In this document: positions 54,060 through 64,000 of the stretch, piece after piece
Numbering within the stretch: position 1 is the first letter of the stretch
Layout of the letters: each line of letters starts with the position of its first letter
Origin: Anditalea andensis
Lineage (GTDB): Bacteria > Bacteroidota > Bacteroidia > Cytophagales > Cyclobacteriaceae
Length of the DNA: 64,000 bases
Assembly: GCF_000714815.1 (NCBI RefSeq)
Contig: NZ_JMIH01000015.1
Span: forward strand, 62,001-126,000
Reading direction: 5' to 3'
Translations under genes and position numbers: made by a program
Notes under the pieces: generated by a model
Database searches by the model: none
Told to the model about the DNA's origin: nothing
What the model saw: only the letters and a program-made list of their open reading frames with translations

Positions 54060-55046
54060 ATGAAAAATCACCTCATTCTCATATTTTATTTTGCTTTTTC
54101 TATAATAGCCTATGGCCAAGAAAAGGTTACTGAAGTACCTGCACATGATCCTGTGATGGTCAAAGAAGGAGATAAGTATTTTTTGTTTACTACAGGTCTT
54201 GGCATTTCCGTATGGTCATCGGATGATATGAATTCATGGCAGAGGGAGAAACCCGTATTTACAGAAGCACCAGCATGGGCGAAAAGCGTAGCTCCTGATT
54301 TTAAAAATCATATATGGGCACCGGATGTCATTTTGCATGAAAACACCTATTATTTGTATTACTCGGTATCCTCTTTCGCAAAAAATACTTCCGCCATAGG
54401 TGTGGCTACTAATAAAACACTTGATTCTTCATCTCCAGAGTATAAATGGGAAGATCATGGAATAGTCATACAGAGTGTCCCCGGCAGAGATCTATGGAAT
54501 GCCATCGATCCCCATATTATCAAAGATGATAACGGAACTGCATGGATGAGTTTCGGATCTTTTTGGAATGGGCTTAAACTTGTAAAATTAGCTGATGATC
54601 TTCTTTCAGTAGAAATAGGCCCAGAAGATTGGTTTACCATAGCACGCAGGGAAAGAACCTTCACCCTCGATGATAGAGATCCTGGAGATGGCGCTGTGGA
54701 AGCTCCCTTTATATTTAGAAAAAATGGGGAATATTATCTGTTTGTATCATTTGATCTGTGCTGCAGAGGGGATAAAAGCACCTACAAAATAGTGGTGGGC
54801 AGATCGGATACCGTTCAAGGTCCATATGTGGATCGCGAAGGTACTAGCATGTTTGAAGGAGGTGGAACATTGGTCGTGGAAGGAAATAAAGACTGGTACG
54901 GTGTGGGTCATAACTCTACTTATACATTTGATGGTAAAGATTTTCTCCTATTCCATGGATATGAGGCGGCAAATGAAGCACGTCCTAAATTACTCATTCG
55001 AGCAATAGAGTGGGATGAAGACGGATGGCCCACAGTTAAACTTTGA
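54060..55046 (+). CDS. GH43 glycosidase, probable arabinan endo-1,5-alpha-L-arabinosidase
   Basis: A 328-residue secreted GH43 enzyme (signal LILIFYFAFSIIAYGQ). The five-bladed propeller carries the expected catalytic set: Asp30 in PAHDPVMVKEGDKYFLF, Asp150 in AIDPHIIKDDNGTAWMSFGS and Glu214 in GAVEAPFIFRKNGEYYLF. The sequence IWAPDVILHENTYYLYYS is also typical. Its size and motifs resemble endo-1,5-alpha-arabinanases, but GH43 includes xylosidases and arabinofuranosidases, so specificity rests on the locus. It starts the hydrolase block downstream of SusCD. Confidence 0.88.
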   Translation: MKNHLILIFYFAFSIIAYGQEKVTEVPAHDPVMVKEGDKYFLFTTGLGISVWSSDDMNSWQREKPVFTEAPAWAKSVAPDFKNHIWAPDVILHENTYYLYYSVSSFAKNTSAIGVATNKTLDSSSPEYKWEDHGIVIQSVPGRDLWNAIDPHIIKDDNGTAWMSFGSFWNGLKLVKLADDLLSVEIGPEDWFTIARRERTFTLDDRDPGDGAVEAPFIFRKNGEYYLFVSFDLCCRGDKSTYKIVVGRSDTVQGPYVDREGTSMFEGGGTLVVEGNKDWYGVGHNSTYTFDGKDFLLFHGYEAANEARPKLLIRAIEWDEDGWPTVKL

Positions 55047-55185
55047 TACAATTAAATCATGACAGCGCTTCAGATGAAATCGATCATGACGGAAGCGTCA
55101 CACAGAGGGAGGACTGGACAGTATGAGAGATACCATCCCTACCTATCTGGAAAAGTTATGACCATTAAAAACAAAATGTAAACAG

Positions 55186-56778
55186 ATGAAATTAAAATTT
55201 ATCTATGCTGGGGCAATTATAGTTGGATTAGAACTGGCAAATGTGATTGGCGTTTTTGCCCAAAACGCAAGAATAAAAATTGACCTAGATAGGACTATAG
55301 GTGAAGTAGACGAAAAAATTTACGGTAATTTCGTGGAGCACCTTGGCAGGAATGTTTATGGGGGAATTTATGATCCGGGTAATCCTCTTTCAGACGAAAA
55401 AGGTTTTAGAAAAGATGTACTTGAAGCTGTCAAAGGTTTGAATGTTTCTTTAACAAGATACCCCGGGGGAAATTTCGTTTCCAATTATCAATGGCTGGAT
55501 GGTGTAGGGCCACGTGAAGACAGACCTACCAGACTCGAACTGGCCTGGAATAGACTGGAGAGTAATGAGTTTGGTACCAATGAATTTATGGAATATGCCA
55601 AACTGATGGGGACCCAACCTTATTTTGCTGTTAATTTGGGTACTGGAACCATAGAGGAAGCCCGCCGGTGGGTAGAATATACCAATGTAGCTTCCGGTCC
55701 AAAATATGCAGAGCTGAGAAAAGAACATGGGTATACTGAGCCACATAATATCATCTACTGGAGTCTGGGCAATGAGATGGATGGTCCATGGCAGATGGGG
55801 CATCTGAGTGCAGAAGATTATAGTAAAAAAGCTAGAGAAGCCGGCAAACTGATGAAATTGACTGATCCCAGTATCAAATTAGTGGCTGCAGGATCATCTA
55901 ACTTCTATCCCGGCGCTGATCCTATGCAATGGAACAAGGTGGTTATAGATGAGCTTAAAGATGTGGTGGATTATCTGGCTTTACATATGTATGTAGGGAA
56001 TGTTGACGATGATTACTATTCATTTGTAGCCTCACCACTAGTGCTGGAGCAGCGTACCCGTCTGGTAAAAGGATTAATAGACGAAGCGATGCACCGTGCC
56101 GAAAGAGCAGATAGAGATCCTATATATATAGCATGGGATGAATATAATATTTGGTACCGCTGGCGGACCGGTGACGCTATGACAGGTGAGAGGGCATTGG
56201 AAGAGCGGTATAATCTAGAGGATGCCCTCGTAATAGCATCATTCCTCAATGCCTTTATCAGAAATTCCGACGTAGTAAAAATTGCTAATATGGCACAATT
56301 GGTGAATGTGATAGCTCCGATTTTTGCCGAAGAAGATGGTATGTTTTTGCAAACAATTTATCACCCCATGGCACTTTTTGCAAATCATGTATTCGGTACA
56401 GCCCTGGATGTATATGTCGATTCAGAAAAATATGATACAGGAGATTTTGCATTGGGAATGGGTGAGCAGCGGGCAGATCTAAAAGATGTTCCATATCTGG
56501 ATGTATCTGCTACTTATCATGGCGATGAAGTTATAATTAATGTTGTAAATAGGCATAAAGACAAAGCCATTACTACTGACATAATAGCTCAGGAAGGGGC
56601 CTTCACAGGTGAATTTGAAGTATATGAAGTGAACGGACCGGATATTAAAGCTGAAAATGATTTTGGAAAAACTAATGTGGAGACAATGAAAAAAAGTCTT
56701 AAAGGGAAAGGTGATAAAATTACATATAGTTTTCCTGCACATTCCTTTACGCTTATTAAAGCTAAGGTACAAAGGTAA
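55186..56778 (+). CDS. GH51 alpha-L-arabinofuranosidase (paralog 1)
   Basis: A 530-residue retaining arabinofuranosidase that removes alpha-L-arabinofuranosyl units. A signal-like hydrophobic start (YAGAIIVGLELANVIGVFAQ) indicates periplasmic location. The (beta/alpha)8 domain has KIYGNFVEHLGRNVYGGIYD, LTRYPGGNFVSNYQWLDGVG, the acid/base Glu197 in YWSLGNEMDGPW and the nucleophile Glu319 in IAWDEYNIWYRW. The C-terminal beta-sandwich ends VQR. It follows GH43 by 139 bases and precedes the second GH43 by 32 bases. Confidence 0.92.
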   Translation: MKLKFIYAGAIIVGLELANVIGVFAQNARIKIDLDRTIGEVDEKIYGNFVEHLGRNVYGGIYDPGNPLSDEKGFRKDVLEAVKGLNVSLTRYPGGNFVSNYQWLDGVGPREDRPTRLELAWNRLESNEFGTNEFMEYAKLMGTQPYFAVNLGTGTIEEARRWVEYTNVASGPKYAELRKEHGYTEPHNIIYWSLGNEMDGPWQMGHLSAEDYSKKAREAGKLMKLTDPSIKLVAAGSSNFYPGADPMQWNKVVIDELKDVVDYLALHMYVGNVDDDYYSFVASPLVLEQRTRLVKGLIDEAMHRAERADRDPIYIAWDEYNIWYRWRTGDAMTGERALEERYNLEDALVIASFLNAFIRNSDVVKIANMAQLVNVIAPIFAEEDGMFLQTIYHPMALFANHVFGTALDVYVDSEKYDTGDFALGMGEQRADLKDVPYLDVSATYHGDEVIINVVNRHKDKAITTDIIAQEGAFTGEFEVYEVNGPDIKAENDFGKTNVETMKKSLKGKGDKITYSFPAHSFTLIKAKVQR

Positions 56779-56810
56779 TATTACCTCATGCAGAGCTTAA
56801 TAATGAACCC

Positions 56811-58295
56811 ATGAAATCCATAGAATCTAATCATATAAATAAGATCTTACTTTTATTTATTAGTCTTTTATCCTTATGGGGATGTCAGGAAGAGGTAGGG
56901 GAAGAAAGTCAGCCTGACCAAGTTCCCGAGGCGGAAAAACCTTTTGAACTTACAGATATCCGGGATTCGTATGGGGAGATTTCTTCATTCCAGTTTGCCA
57001 GTTATTGGGGTCCATATAATGTTCATGATCCTTCAGTATTGAAAGATGGAGATTGGTTTTACAGTTACTCTACGGACGTAGCTTATGGACAGCCGATTAG
57101 TCGTGTTGGTATACAGATAAGAAGATCCAGAGATCTGGTGGAGTGGGAATTTGTAGGTTGGGCATTAAATGGAAGACCAGCTCAGGCTGTAGATTATATC
57201 AGAAGAAATGGGGTAGAGCCTTTTGGCAATGTATGGGCACCATACATTATCAGAGTAGGAAATGAATATAGGTTGTACTACTCACTGGCATCTGAAAGGC
57301 ATAAATTAAGTGCTACGGGACTTTTGGTCGCTGATTCTCCGACAGGCCCCTGGTCCGAAAGAGGATTAGTAGTGACTTCTAATACCCATATTCCTATGAC
57401 CAATGCCATAGATCCTGCCGTTATCATAGATAAGACCGGTGCACATTGGATGTATTACGGGTCTGCATTTGATGGCATATACGTCATGGAACTGGATCCT
57501 TCATCTGGATTGGCTAAAACCGATAACGATAAAGGGTTTAGGATAGCCCAAAGGGGTTTTTCAGGTACTAATATCAATGGGAATATCGAAGCACCAGAGG
57601 TGATTTTTAATGAAGCTACTGGATTTTATTACCTTTTTCTTTCTTATGACTGGCTGGAGACCAAATACAATATCAGAGTAGGAAGGTCTGAAAATCCTAC
57701 TGGGCCTTTTTTGGATTATAATGGGAATGATATGAACGGAAAAAATGATGATATCCCGATGATAGTCGCTCCGTATCAATTTCAGGGGCACTCCGGATGG
57801 CAGGGGGTGGCACATAATGCGGTGTTTAGAGATGGTGATACTTTTTATATAGCTCATCAAGGTAGGCCGGCGGCGGATAAGTTTTACATGATCATGCATG
57901 TAAGGAAGCTTTATTGGACAGATGATGGATGGCCCCTGGCTTCTCCCCAGCGATTTGCCAATTTGGAAACGGTAAACGTGAACACGGAAGATCTGGTGGG
58001 TAACTGGGAGGAAATAGTACTTAATTATAGGATAATTCCTGGCTATGCAGATGAGCAGTTTTTACCCGATATGCAGCAGGCCTCAGATCTTGTGTTCAAT
58101 GCGGATGGATCTATTGGAAATGAAGCAGGACAAACCTGGACCTATGCCGCCCCCTGGCTTACGGTGAACCGTGGCGATGGTAATATTTTGAAAGTTTTTG
58201 TAGATAATGGATATGACTGGGAAAATCATAAACCTACTATACTCTTTACCGGATTAGATCAAAAAGGCACAGCAATATGGGGAAAGAAAAAATGA
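56811..58295 (+). CDS. GH43 lipoprotein, probable endo-1,5-alpha-L-arabinanase with extra C-terminal domain
   Basis: A 494-residue lipoprotein (Cys25 in LSLWGCQEEVGEESQ), with acidic residues right after the Cys as in surface-export signals of Bacteroidota. The GH43 propeller has Asp73 in NVHDPSVLKDGDWFYSYS, Asp201 in NAIDPAVIIDKTGAHWMYYG and Glu260 in GNIEAPEVIFNEATGFYYLF. The C-terminal 110 residues (LVGNWEEIVLNYRI and AGQTWTYAAPWLTVN) form an additional beta domain found in some arabinanases. With its likely surface location it may make the first cut in arabinan outside the cell. Confidence 0.88.
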   Translation: MKSIESNHINKILLLFISLLSLWGCQEEVGEESQPDQVPEAEKPFELTDIRDSYGEISSFQFASYWGPYNVHDPSVLKDGDWFYSYSTDVAYGQPISRVGIQIRRSRDLVEWEFVGWALNGRPAQAVDYIRRNGVEPFGNVWAPYIIRVGNEYRLYYSLASERHKLSATGLLVADSPTGPWSERGLVVTSNTHIPMTNAIDPAVIIDKTGAHWMYYGSAFDGIYVMELDPSSGLAKTDNDKGFRIAQRGFSGTNINGNIEAPEVIFNEATGFYYLFLSYDWLETKYNIRVGRSENPTGPFLDYNGNDMNGKNDDIPMIVAPYQFQGHSGWQGVAHNAVFRDGDTFYIAHQGRPAADKFYMIMHVRKLYWTDDGWPLASPQRFANLETVNVNTEDLVGNWEEIVLNYRIIPGYADEQFLPDMQQASDLVFNADGSIGNEAGQTWTYAAPWLTVNRGDGNILKVFVDNGYDWENHKPTILFTGLDQKGTAIWGKKK

Positions 58296-58376
58296 AAAAA
58301 CAGATCTTGTCATACCGTAGGATAAAAGCTGATGTGCCATGTTGATAAGTTAAAATCCTTACTCAGTATAGGGAAG

Positions 58377-58390
58377 GTAAATGAGTTTAC
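58377..58390. promoter_or_regulatory. GTAAA-TGAG-TTTAC palindrome upstream of GH127
   Basis: A perfect 5-4-5 dyad 62 bases before the GH127 start. On the minus strand it reads TGTAAACTCATTTAC, which loosely resembles the AraR-like motif but lacks the ACA end. A regulatory role is uncertain. Confidence 0.3.
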
Positions 58391-58452
58391 ATGAATATAT
58401 ACTATCATCTTTATAGGTAACGTAGTTAGAAATTCAATATAAAATAAAGAAT

Positions 58453-60822
58453 ATGAAGAAAATCCAGGGCTTAATAGTAATTATGTCTATAGTTAGCTGT
58501 TCCAGCATAGCTTATGGCCAAGGGCATTCAAAGGCCAAATTATTTAATCTCGAAGATGTCAGGCTTTTGGAAAGTGATTTTCTCAAAGCTCAACAGACAG
58601 ATATCCATTATATGTTGGAAATGGATATGGACCGTTTGCTAGCTCCCTATATGCTGGAGGCCGGTCTGCCCTGGAATGCTGAGCGGTATACGAATTGGGA
58701 AAACACAGGTTTGGACGGGCATATCGCTGGCCACTATCTATCTGCGCTATCAATGATGTATGCCTCTACCGGACGAATGGATTTAAAAGAGCGGTTGGAC
58801 TATATGGTATCAAATTTATCCATAGCCCAGGAGGCACATGGTGATGGCTATCTAGCAGGGATACCCAATGGCAAAAAAATATGGGAAGAAATTAAGATAG
58901 GAAAAATAAATGCAGAGACTTTTTCTCTTAATAACCATTGGGTTCCTTTATACAATATACATAAAATTTTTGCGGGACTGGCTGATGCCCATTTAGATGG
59001 GGGCAGCGTAGAGGCTAAAGTGGTATTAGATAAATTGGGAAAATGGTTTTTGGATATCTTTTCTGATCTTTCTGAGGAACAGGTTCAGCAAATACTTGTG
59101 AGTGAGCATGGTGGATTTAATGAGATTTTTGCCATCATGTATGAAATATTTGAAGATGATGGGTATTTAGAAGCAGCCAAAAAAATGTCTCACCATGAAA
59201 TTCTTAACCCCCTTCTGGATAAAGAAGACAAGCTTACTGGCTACCATGCCAATACCCAGATTCCAAAGGTTATTGGTTACCAAAAAATAGGGTTAATCGA
59301 AGATAAAGAAGAATGGAAGTCAGCTTCTGCTTTTTTTTGGGACAGAGTGGTTAATCACAGGTCTGTCTCTATAGGCGGGAATAGTGTAAGGGAGCATTTT
59401 CATCCAAAACAGGATTTTTCTGAAATGCTGTCATCCAATCAAGGACCAGAAACGTGCAATACTTACAACATGCTTAAGCTCACGGAGCTTTTGTTTCAGG
59501 ACGACCCCGCAGCACGGTACGCTGATTACTATGAAAGAGCCCTGTACAATCACATATTATCTTCACAGCATCCAGACGGAGGGTTTGTGTATTTTACACC
59601 TATGCGTCCAAAGCATTATAGGGTTTATTCCAAACCTCATGAAGGATTCTGGTGCTGTGTAGGGTCTGGTTTGGAAAATCACAGTAAATATGGGAAATTT
59701 ATATATGCCTATGAAGGTGAAAATTTATATGTCAACCTATATGTCCCATCTGTATTATCATGGAAAGATAAAGGCATTGAAATAACCCAAACTACAAAAT
59801 TTCCTTTTGATGACAAGATTACTCTTACTATTAACACCCATAAGGAGCAACAGTTATCATTAAAAATCAGAAAACCCATATGGGTTACATCTTCTGATAA
59901 TATTAGTTTGAAGGTGAATGATGAGATCATAGGTTTAAATATACAGGAAGATTATATTACAATGGATAGAAAATGGAAGGATGGCGATAAGATAACGGTA
60001 AATCTTCCAATGGAAATCCATAAGGAATATTTGCCAGATGATTCTAAGTGGGTGTCTATCCTATATGGACCGATAGTTTTGGCAGCTGCAGACCGAAATG
60101 AGGAGGTGCTAGATGGTATCTGGGCCGATGACAGCAGGATGGGCCATATAGCACATGGTGAAATGAAGCCTTTGAATACCTCTGATATGTACTTAGCCGA
60201 CCGTACCCAGAAAATTAATCAAGAAAGAGAAATCCTTACCTTCGACTTTACTGACCAAATCACTTCTATTAAAAATGAGAACATTTTATTAGAGCCTTTT
60301 TACAAAATTCATGAAGCCAGGTACCAGATATATTTCCCTGTAATAGATCATGAAGAGGAGATTACATCCCGCAGAGTAATGCTCTCTGAAAAAGACGAGG
60401 TATTCATGAAATTAGCATCTAGGACTGTGGATGAAATTGCCCTGGGTGAGCAGCAGCCGGAGTCAGACCACTTTTACCGTAGCGGCAGGACCAGATCAGG
60501 TAATATAGATGGTTTTTTTTGGCGCTCCCCGATAGATTGGATGTCATATCAGCTCCGTAATATGGATAAAAAAGCCCAAGAACTTCAGCTTACTTTCATC
60601 CCTCAAGATGCTTCTACTAAGGTGGATATATTTATCAACGATACATTATTGGTAGAAGAAGAAATAAGTAAGCGTTCTGATAAAGCTCCTTTTACTAATA
60701 ATTATATTTTATCCGAAGATATGATGAATTCGGAGATTTTGGAGATCCGGTTTAAAACTAAAGAAGGGCATCAAGCTCCAAATATCCATCATATCAGATT
60801 ACTCAATGGCAGTAAGAAATAA
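58453..60822 (+). CDS. GH127 beta-L-arabinofuranosidase
   Basis: A 789-residue secreted enzyme (former DUF1680) that cleaves beta-L-arabinofuranosyl bonds. A signal peptide (GLIVIMSIVSCSSIAYGQ) leads into an alpha/alpha-barrel. The unusual zinc/cysteine catalytic centre is intact: Glu314 in NSVREHF, Glu333 and Cys335 in GPETCNTYNMLKLTE, and Cys401 with Cys402 in GFWCCVGSGLENHSKYG. These correspond by motif to the acid/base, Zn ligands and Cys nucleophile of HypBA1. It enables use of beta-linked arabinose chains as on extensin or certain arabinans, complementing the alpha-specific GH43 and GH51 enzymes. Confidence 0.93.
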   Translation: MKKIQGLIVIMSIVSCSSIAYGQGHSKAKLFNLEDVRLLESDFLKAQQTDIHYMLEMDMDRLLAPYMLEAGLPWNAERYTNWENTGLDGHIAGHYLSALSMMYASTGRMDLKERLDYMVSNLSIAQEAHGDGYLAGIPNGKKIWEEIKIGKINAETFSLNNHWVPLYNIHKIFAGLADAHLDGGSVEAKVVLDKLGKWFLDIFSDLSEEQVQQILVSEHGGFNEIFAIMYEIFEDDGYLEAAKKMSHHEILNPLLDKEDKLTGYHANTQIPKVIGYQKIGLIEDKEEWKSASAFFWDRVVNHRSVSIGGNSVREHFHPKQDFSEMLSSNQGPETCNTYNMLKLTELLFQDDPAARYADYYERALYNHILSSQHPDGGFVYFTPMRPKHYRVYSKPHEGFWCCVGSGLENHSKYGKFIYAYEGENLYVNLYVPSVLSWKDKGIEITQTTKFPFDDKITLTINTHKEQQLSLKIRKPIWVTSSDNISLKVNDEIIGLNIQEDYITMDRKWKDGDKITVNLPMEIHKEYLPDDSKWVSILYGPIVLAAADRNEEVLDGIWADDSRMGHIAHGEMKPLNTSDMYLADRTQKINQEREILTFDFTDQITSIKNENILLEPFYKIHEARYQIYFPVIDHEEEITSRRVMLSEKDEVFMKLASRTVDEIALGEQQPESDHFYRSGRTRSGNIDGFFWRSPIDWMSYQLRNMDKKAQELQLTFIPQDASTKVDIFINDTLLVEEEISKRSDKAPFTNNYILSEDMMNSEILEIRFKTKEGHQAPNIHHIRLLNGSKK

Positions 60823-60931
60823 TAAGTTTAAAAAAAATAATATCTAATATACAATGGAAAGCTCCCATAAAATTCCAAAAGGGCAGTATTAATAGTTTTT
60901 ATCAATTATATCCAATAGTAACGATTAAATT

Positions 60932-62479
60932 ATGATCAACTTACGAAAGAAATTTCTAACAGCAGCCGTTTTGACAGCGGCGGCTTTCTCTGCAAATGCC
61001 CAAACGAATAGGCTAATCATCAATGCCGACCAGGGTGATGTCACCATTAATAAACATATCTATGGCCATTTTGCAGAGCATCTTGGGACTGGTATCTATG
61101 GTGGGATTTGGGTAGGAAAAGACTCTGATATAGCTAATCAAGATGGCTATAGAAGTGATGTGCTTCAGGCGCTTATAGATTTAGAAATCCCGAATCTAAG
61201 ATGGCCCGGTGGATGCTTTGCAGATGAATATCACTGGACTGACGGTATAGGTGAGGACAGGCCTACGATGGTAAATACGCACTGGGGAGGTGTGACAGAA
61301 GATAATAGTTTTGGGACGCATGAATTCTTAGATCTATGTGAAAAAATAGGCACAGTACCCTATATCACCGGTAATGTGGGGAGCGGGTCTGTAGATGAAA
61401 TGAGCAAATGGATAGAATATATCAATTTTGATGGTATAAGCCCTATGGCCAAACTCCGTGAAAAAAATGGCCGGTCAGAGCCTTGGAATATAGAATACTG
61501 GGGTGTGGGAAATGAAAGCTGGGGATGTGGTGGCAACATGACACCGGAATATTATGCCAATGAATATAGACGATATGCGACCTTTGCCCGTAATTATGGA
61601 GGGAATAAACTTTTCAAAATAGCTGGCGGTGCAAATGATTGGGATTTTAGATGGACAGAGGTATTGATGCGCGATATTCCCTTAAACATGATGGATGGCA
61701 TATCTTTGCATTATTATACTATTCCTGGAACTTGGGAGAAAAAGCAGTCCGCTACCGACTTTACCAAAAAACAGTTTTTGGAGACTTTAATCAAAGCAGG
61801 AAGGATGGATGAATTACTGGTAAAACATGGTACCATAATGGATAAATTTGATCCAAACAAAAAAGTAAAATTAATAATAGATGAGTGGGGTACCTGGTTT
61901 GAAGCCACTCCTGGGTCTAATCCTGGTTTTCTTCAGCAGCAGAATACCCTTAGAGATGCCTTGGTAGCCGGTATTACATTAAATGTCTTCAATAAGCATG
62001 CAGAAAGGGTTCATATGGCTAATCTGGCCCAGACCGTAAATGTGCTGCAAGCCATCATTTTAACTGAAGGCGACCAGATGTTGTTAACGCCTACTTATCA
62101 TGTGTTTGACCTTTATAAGCCTCACAAAGATGCAAAGTTGGTTCCACATCATTTGACTTCGGAAAAATTTAAAATAGATGAATTGGAAACCGAAGCTTTG
62201 CATGTAAGCACCTCCCGGTCTGAGGATGGGATGTTAAACATTTCCATAGTAAATATTAATCCTGACAAAGAAATTAACTTAGATTGTGTTTTGAGAGGTA
62301 TCAAGGGAAAAAGAATTACAGGACAAGTGGTCACCACTGATGCCATGGATGCCTATAACACTTTTGACAACAAAAACAGAATAGGTATAGAGGAATTCAA
62401 AAACTTTAATTTAAAAGGGGATAATCTCCAGGTTAAAGTTCCATCCAAATCAGTATTAATGCTTCGGGTGGCAGAATAA
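60932..62479 (+). CDS. GH51 alpha-L-arabinofuranosidase (paralog 2)
   Basis: A 515-residue GH51 enzyme with a signal peptide ([20 protein letters not shown]). Key motifs: [39 protein letters not shown], acid/base Glu195 in [13 protein letters not shown] and nucleophile Glu318 in [15 protein letters not shown]. It differs clearly from the first GH51 ([12 protein letters not shown] against YWSLGNEMDGPW), so the two belong to different subgroups, possibly with different chain preferences. It is followed by araB after 16 bases, which indicates one transcript. Confidence 0.93.
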   Translation: MINLRKKFLTAAVLTAAAFSANAQTNRLIINADQGDVTINKHIYGHFAEHLGTGIYGGIWVGKDSDIANQDGYRSDVLQALIDLEIPNLRWPGGCFADEYHWTDGIGEDRPTMVNTHWGGVTEDNSFGTHEFLDLCEKIGTVPYITGNVGSGSVDEMSKWIEYINFDGISPMAKLREKNGRSEPWNIEYWGVGNESWGCGGNMTPEYYANEYRRYATFARNYGGNKLFKIAGGANDWDFRWTEVLMRDIPLNMMDGISLHYYTIPGTWEKKQSATDFTKKQFLETLIKAGRMDELLVKHGTIMDKFDPNKKVKLIIDEWGTWFEATPGSNPGFLQQQNTLRDALVAGITLNVFNKHAERVHMANLAQTVNVLQAIILTEGDQMLLTPTYHVFDLYKPHKDAKLVPHHLTSEKFKIDELETEALHVSTSRSEDGMLNISIVNINPDKEINLDCVLRGIKGKRITGQVVTTDAMDAYNTFDNKNRIGIEEFKNFNLKGDNLQVKVPSKSVLMLRVAE

Positions 62480-62495
62480 AAATATATATTAGATA

Positions 62496-64000
62496 ATGAT
62501 AAAAATGGATAATAAAACATATGTAATAGGACTTGATTATGGATCTGATTCTGTCCGGGCCGTACTGGTAGATACCGCAAATGGAGAGTGTCTGGCCAGC
62601 GAGGTATTCTACTATCCACAATGGAAGGAAGGTAAGTTCTGTAATCCTGTCAAGAACCAATTTAGACAACATCCTTTAGACCATTTAAAAGGGCTGGAAG
62701 TTACCATAAAAGGCGTAATAGCTGCATCGGATATAGATCCTTCATTAGTAAAGGCTATTTGCGTAGATACCACCGGATCATCCCCACTTCCAGTAGATGA
62801 AAGAGGGGAGTCTTTGGCTTTTGACCCGCAGTTTGCCAACAATCCTAATGCCATGATGATTTTATGGAAGGACCATACCTCTATCAAAGAAGCGGATGAA
62901 ATCAATTCGGTAGCCAAAAATTGGGGTGGGGAAGATTATACCAAATATGAAGGCGGAATTTATTCTTCGGAATGGTTCTGGTCAAAGATCCTCCATATCG
63001 CTAGGGTAGATCCAGCTGTAGCAGAAAAAGCCTACTCTTGGATGGAGCACTGTGATTATATCACCAGTCAACTGATAGGTAATGAAGATCCCCTTTCTCT
63101 GAAAAGGAGCCGATGTGCAGCTGGTCATAAAGCTTTATGGCATGAGAGCTGGGGTGGCTTGCCCTCAAAAGAATTTCTTGGCCACTTTGACCCATATCTG
63201 GTGGATCTCCGAGACAGACTATATACAGAAACCTATACTTCTGACGAAGCTGCCGGCAATCTTTCTACTAAATGGGCAAAGAAGTTGGGGTTAGATGAAA
63301 ATGTATTGGTAGCAGTAGGAACGTTTGACGCCCATGCTGGCGCTATAGGTGGAGAAGTGGCTGAGAATACTTTAGTTAAGGTAATGGGTACATCCACCTG
63401 CGATATCATGGTAGCATCTAGAGAAAATCTGGGTGACAGTCTTGTAAAAGGAATATGTGGACAGGTAGATGGGTCCGTTATACCAGGTACCATAGGGCTG
63501 GAGGCTGGACAATCTGGATTTGGGGATGTCCTGGCCTGGTTTAAAGACCTTATAGCAAAACCTGCTATAGATATTATAAAATCCAGTAGTCAAATAGAAG
63601 TTAACCAAAAGCAAAATCTCATAGATGAAATTGAAGCCAACACCATTGCTCTCCTTTCAGATAAAGCTGAAAAAATACCAGTAGAAGAGTCCACTTTAGT
63701 AGCACTGGATTGGATCAATGGAAGGCGGACACCGGATGCCAATCAAGGCCTTAAAGGTGCCCTGATGGGGCTCAGTATGGGTTCTGATGCGCCTAGGGTA
63801 TTTAAGTCATTGGTAGAAGCTATATGTTTTGGCTCTAAAAAGATTGTAGATCGATTTGAATCCGAAGGTGTAAGGATAGACAATGTAATTGGAATGGGCG
63901 GAGTGGCCAAAAAATCTGCCCTAGTGATGCAGACCCTGGCAGATGTATTGAATAAGCCTATTAAAGTGGCCACATCAGAACAAGCCCCGGCACTGGGTGC
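62496..64000 (+). CDS. araB: Ribulokinase, 3' end beyond window
   Basis: AraB phosphorylates L-ribulose to L-ribulose 5-phosphate. The frame is open to the window end (about 501 codons of roughly 560), so the C-terminus is missing. The N-terminus YVIGLDYGSDSVRAVLVDTA and the block FYYPQWKEGKFCNPVKNQFR, then QHPLDHL, match E. coli AraB motifs closely. Further kinase motifs are AICVDTTGSSPLPVDERG and GTFDAHAGAIGGEVAENTLV. The start ATG 62496 (MIKMDNK) or 62505 (MDNK) are both in frame; the first is 16 bases after the GH51 stop. The third enzyme (AraD) is presumably downstream. Confidence 0.94.
   Translation, partial: MIKMDNKTYVIGLDYGSDSVRAVLVDTANGECLASEVFYYPQWKEGKFCNPVKNQFRQHPLDHLKGLEVTIKGVIAASDIDPSLVKAICVDTTGSSPLPVDERGESLAFDPQFANNPNAMMILWKDHTSIKEADEINSVAKNWGGEDYTKYEGGIYSSEWFWSKILHIARVDPAVAEKAYSWMEHCDYITSQLIGNEDPLSLKRSRCAAGHKALWHESWGGLPSKEFLGHFDPYLVDLRDRLYTETYTSDEAAGNLSTKWAKKLGLDENVLVAVGTFDAHAGAIGGEVAENTLVKVMGTSTCDIMVASRENLGDSLVKGICGQVDGSVIPGTIGLEAGQSGFGDVLAWFKDLIAKPAIDIIKSSSQIEVNQKQNLIDEIEANTIALLSDKAEKIPVEESTLVALDWINGRRTPDANQGLKGALMGLSMGSDAPRVFKSLVEAICFGSKKIVDRFESEGVRIDNVIGMGGVAKKSALVMQTLADVLNKPIKVATSEQAPALG

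Overview
The window looks like a chromosomal segment of a Bacteroidota bacterium, probably class Cytophagia. The support is a SusC/SusD pair, Bacteroidota-type promoters (TTTG, about 19 bases, then TAnnTTTG, clearest before rpsT), lipoproteins with short lipobox signals, a PorT-like beta-barrel, a two-component propeller kinase, a Nudix-type arabinose regulator, and the order pheT - small coiled-coil gene - zapA - rny. The genus cannot be fixed from the sequence. The DNA is AT-rich and no rRNA, tRNA or CRISPR array was seen.

Layout: (1) 1-1.9 kb: the 3' end of recA, then decayed remnants of a C10 (streptopain-like) protease and, probably, a ChbG/HpnK-type deacetylase. (2) 2-7 kb: DASS anion symporter, MacB-like permease, queA and ispD. 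(3) 7-11 kb: a LiaF-like membrane protein with a LytS/LytTR two-component pair, followed by two damaged genes. (4) 11-32 kb: mostly housekeeping genes (DUF2795 and DUF349 proteins, ettA, an aminotransferase, DUF4407, a zinc phospholipase/nuclease-like protein, rpsT, an erythromycin-esterase-like lipoprotein, radC, pheT-zapA-rny, an MtfA-like peptidase, an ABC-F protein, an SDR and sucD). (5) 32.7-41.4 kb: a propeller sensor kinase, a receiver-kinase protein, an ABC transporter whose permease has a His/Asp-rich periplasmic loop, a small secreted protein and a MerC protein. This looks like a metal-, probably zinc-, related module. (6) 41.4-43.6 kb: a lipoprotein, then cytochrome c, SCO1 and HemJ-like genes. 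(7) 43.8-64 kb: an L-arabinose/arabinan utilization locus.

The arabinose locus is nearly complete as a pathway. SusC/SusD should import arabino-oligosaccharides. Two GH43, two GH51 and one GH127 enzyme should release L-arabinose from alpha- and beta-linked chains. An SSS symporter imports the sugar, AraA isomerizes it to L-ribulose and AraB (cut by the window end) phosphorylates it. A Nudix-family AraR with a degenerate, probably inactive, catalytic box sits between the two arms. Related 13-bp sequences (TGTAAA...ACA type) lie before the symporter, before susC and in the araR promoter, which suggests one regulon with autoregulation.

The items most worth a second look are the His-rich ABC/MerC cluster with its two upstream kinases, one of which has Gly in place of the acidic residue after the phospho-His; the AraR operator set; a 109-bp MITE-like element beside araA; and the pseudogene cluster near the start.
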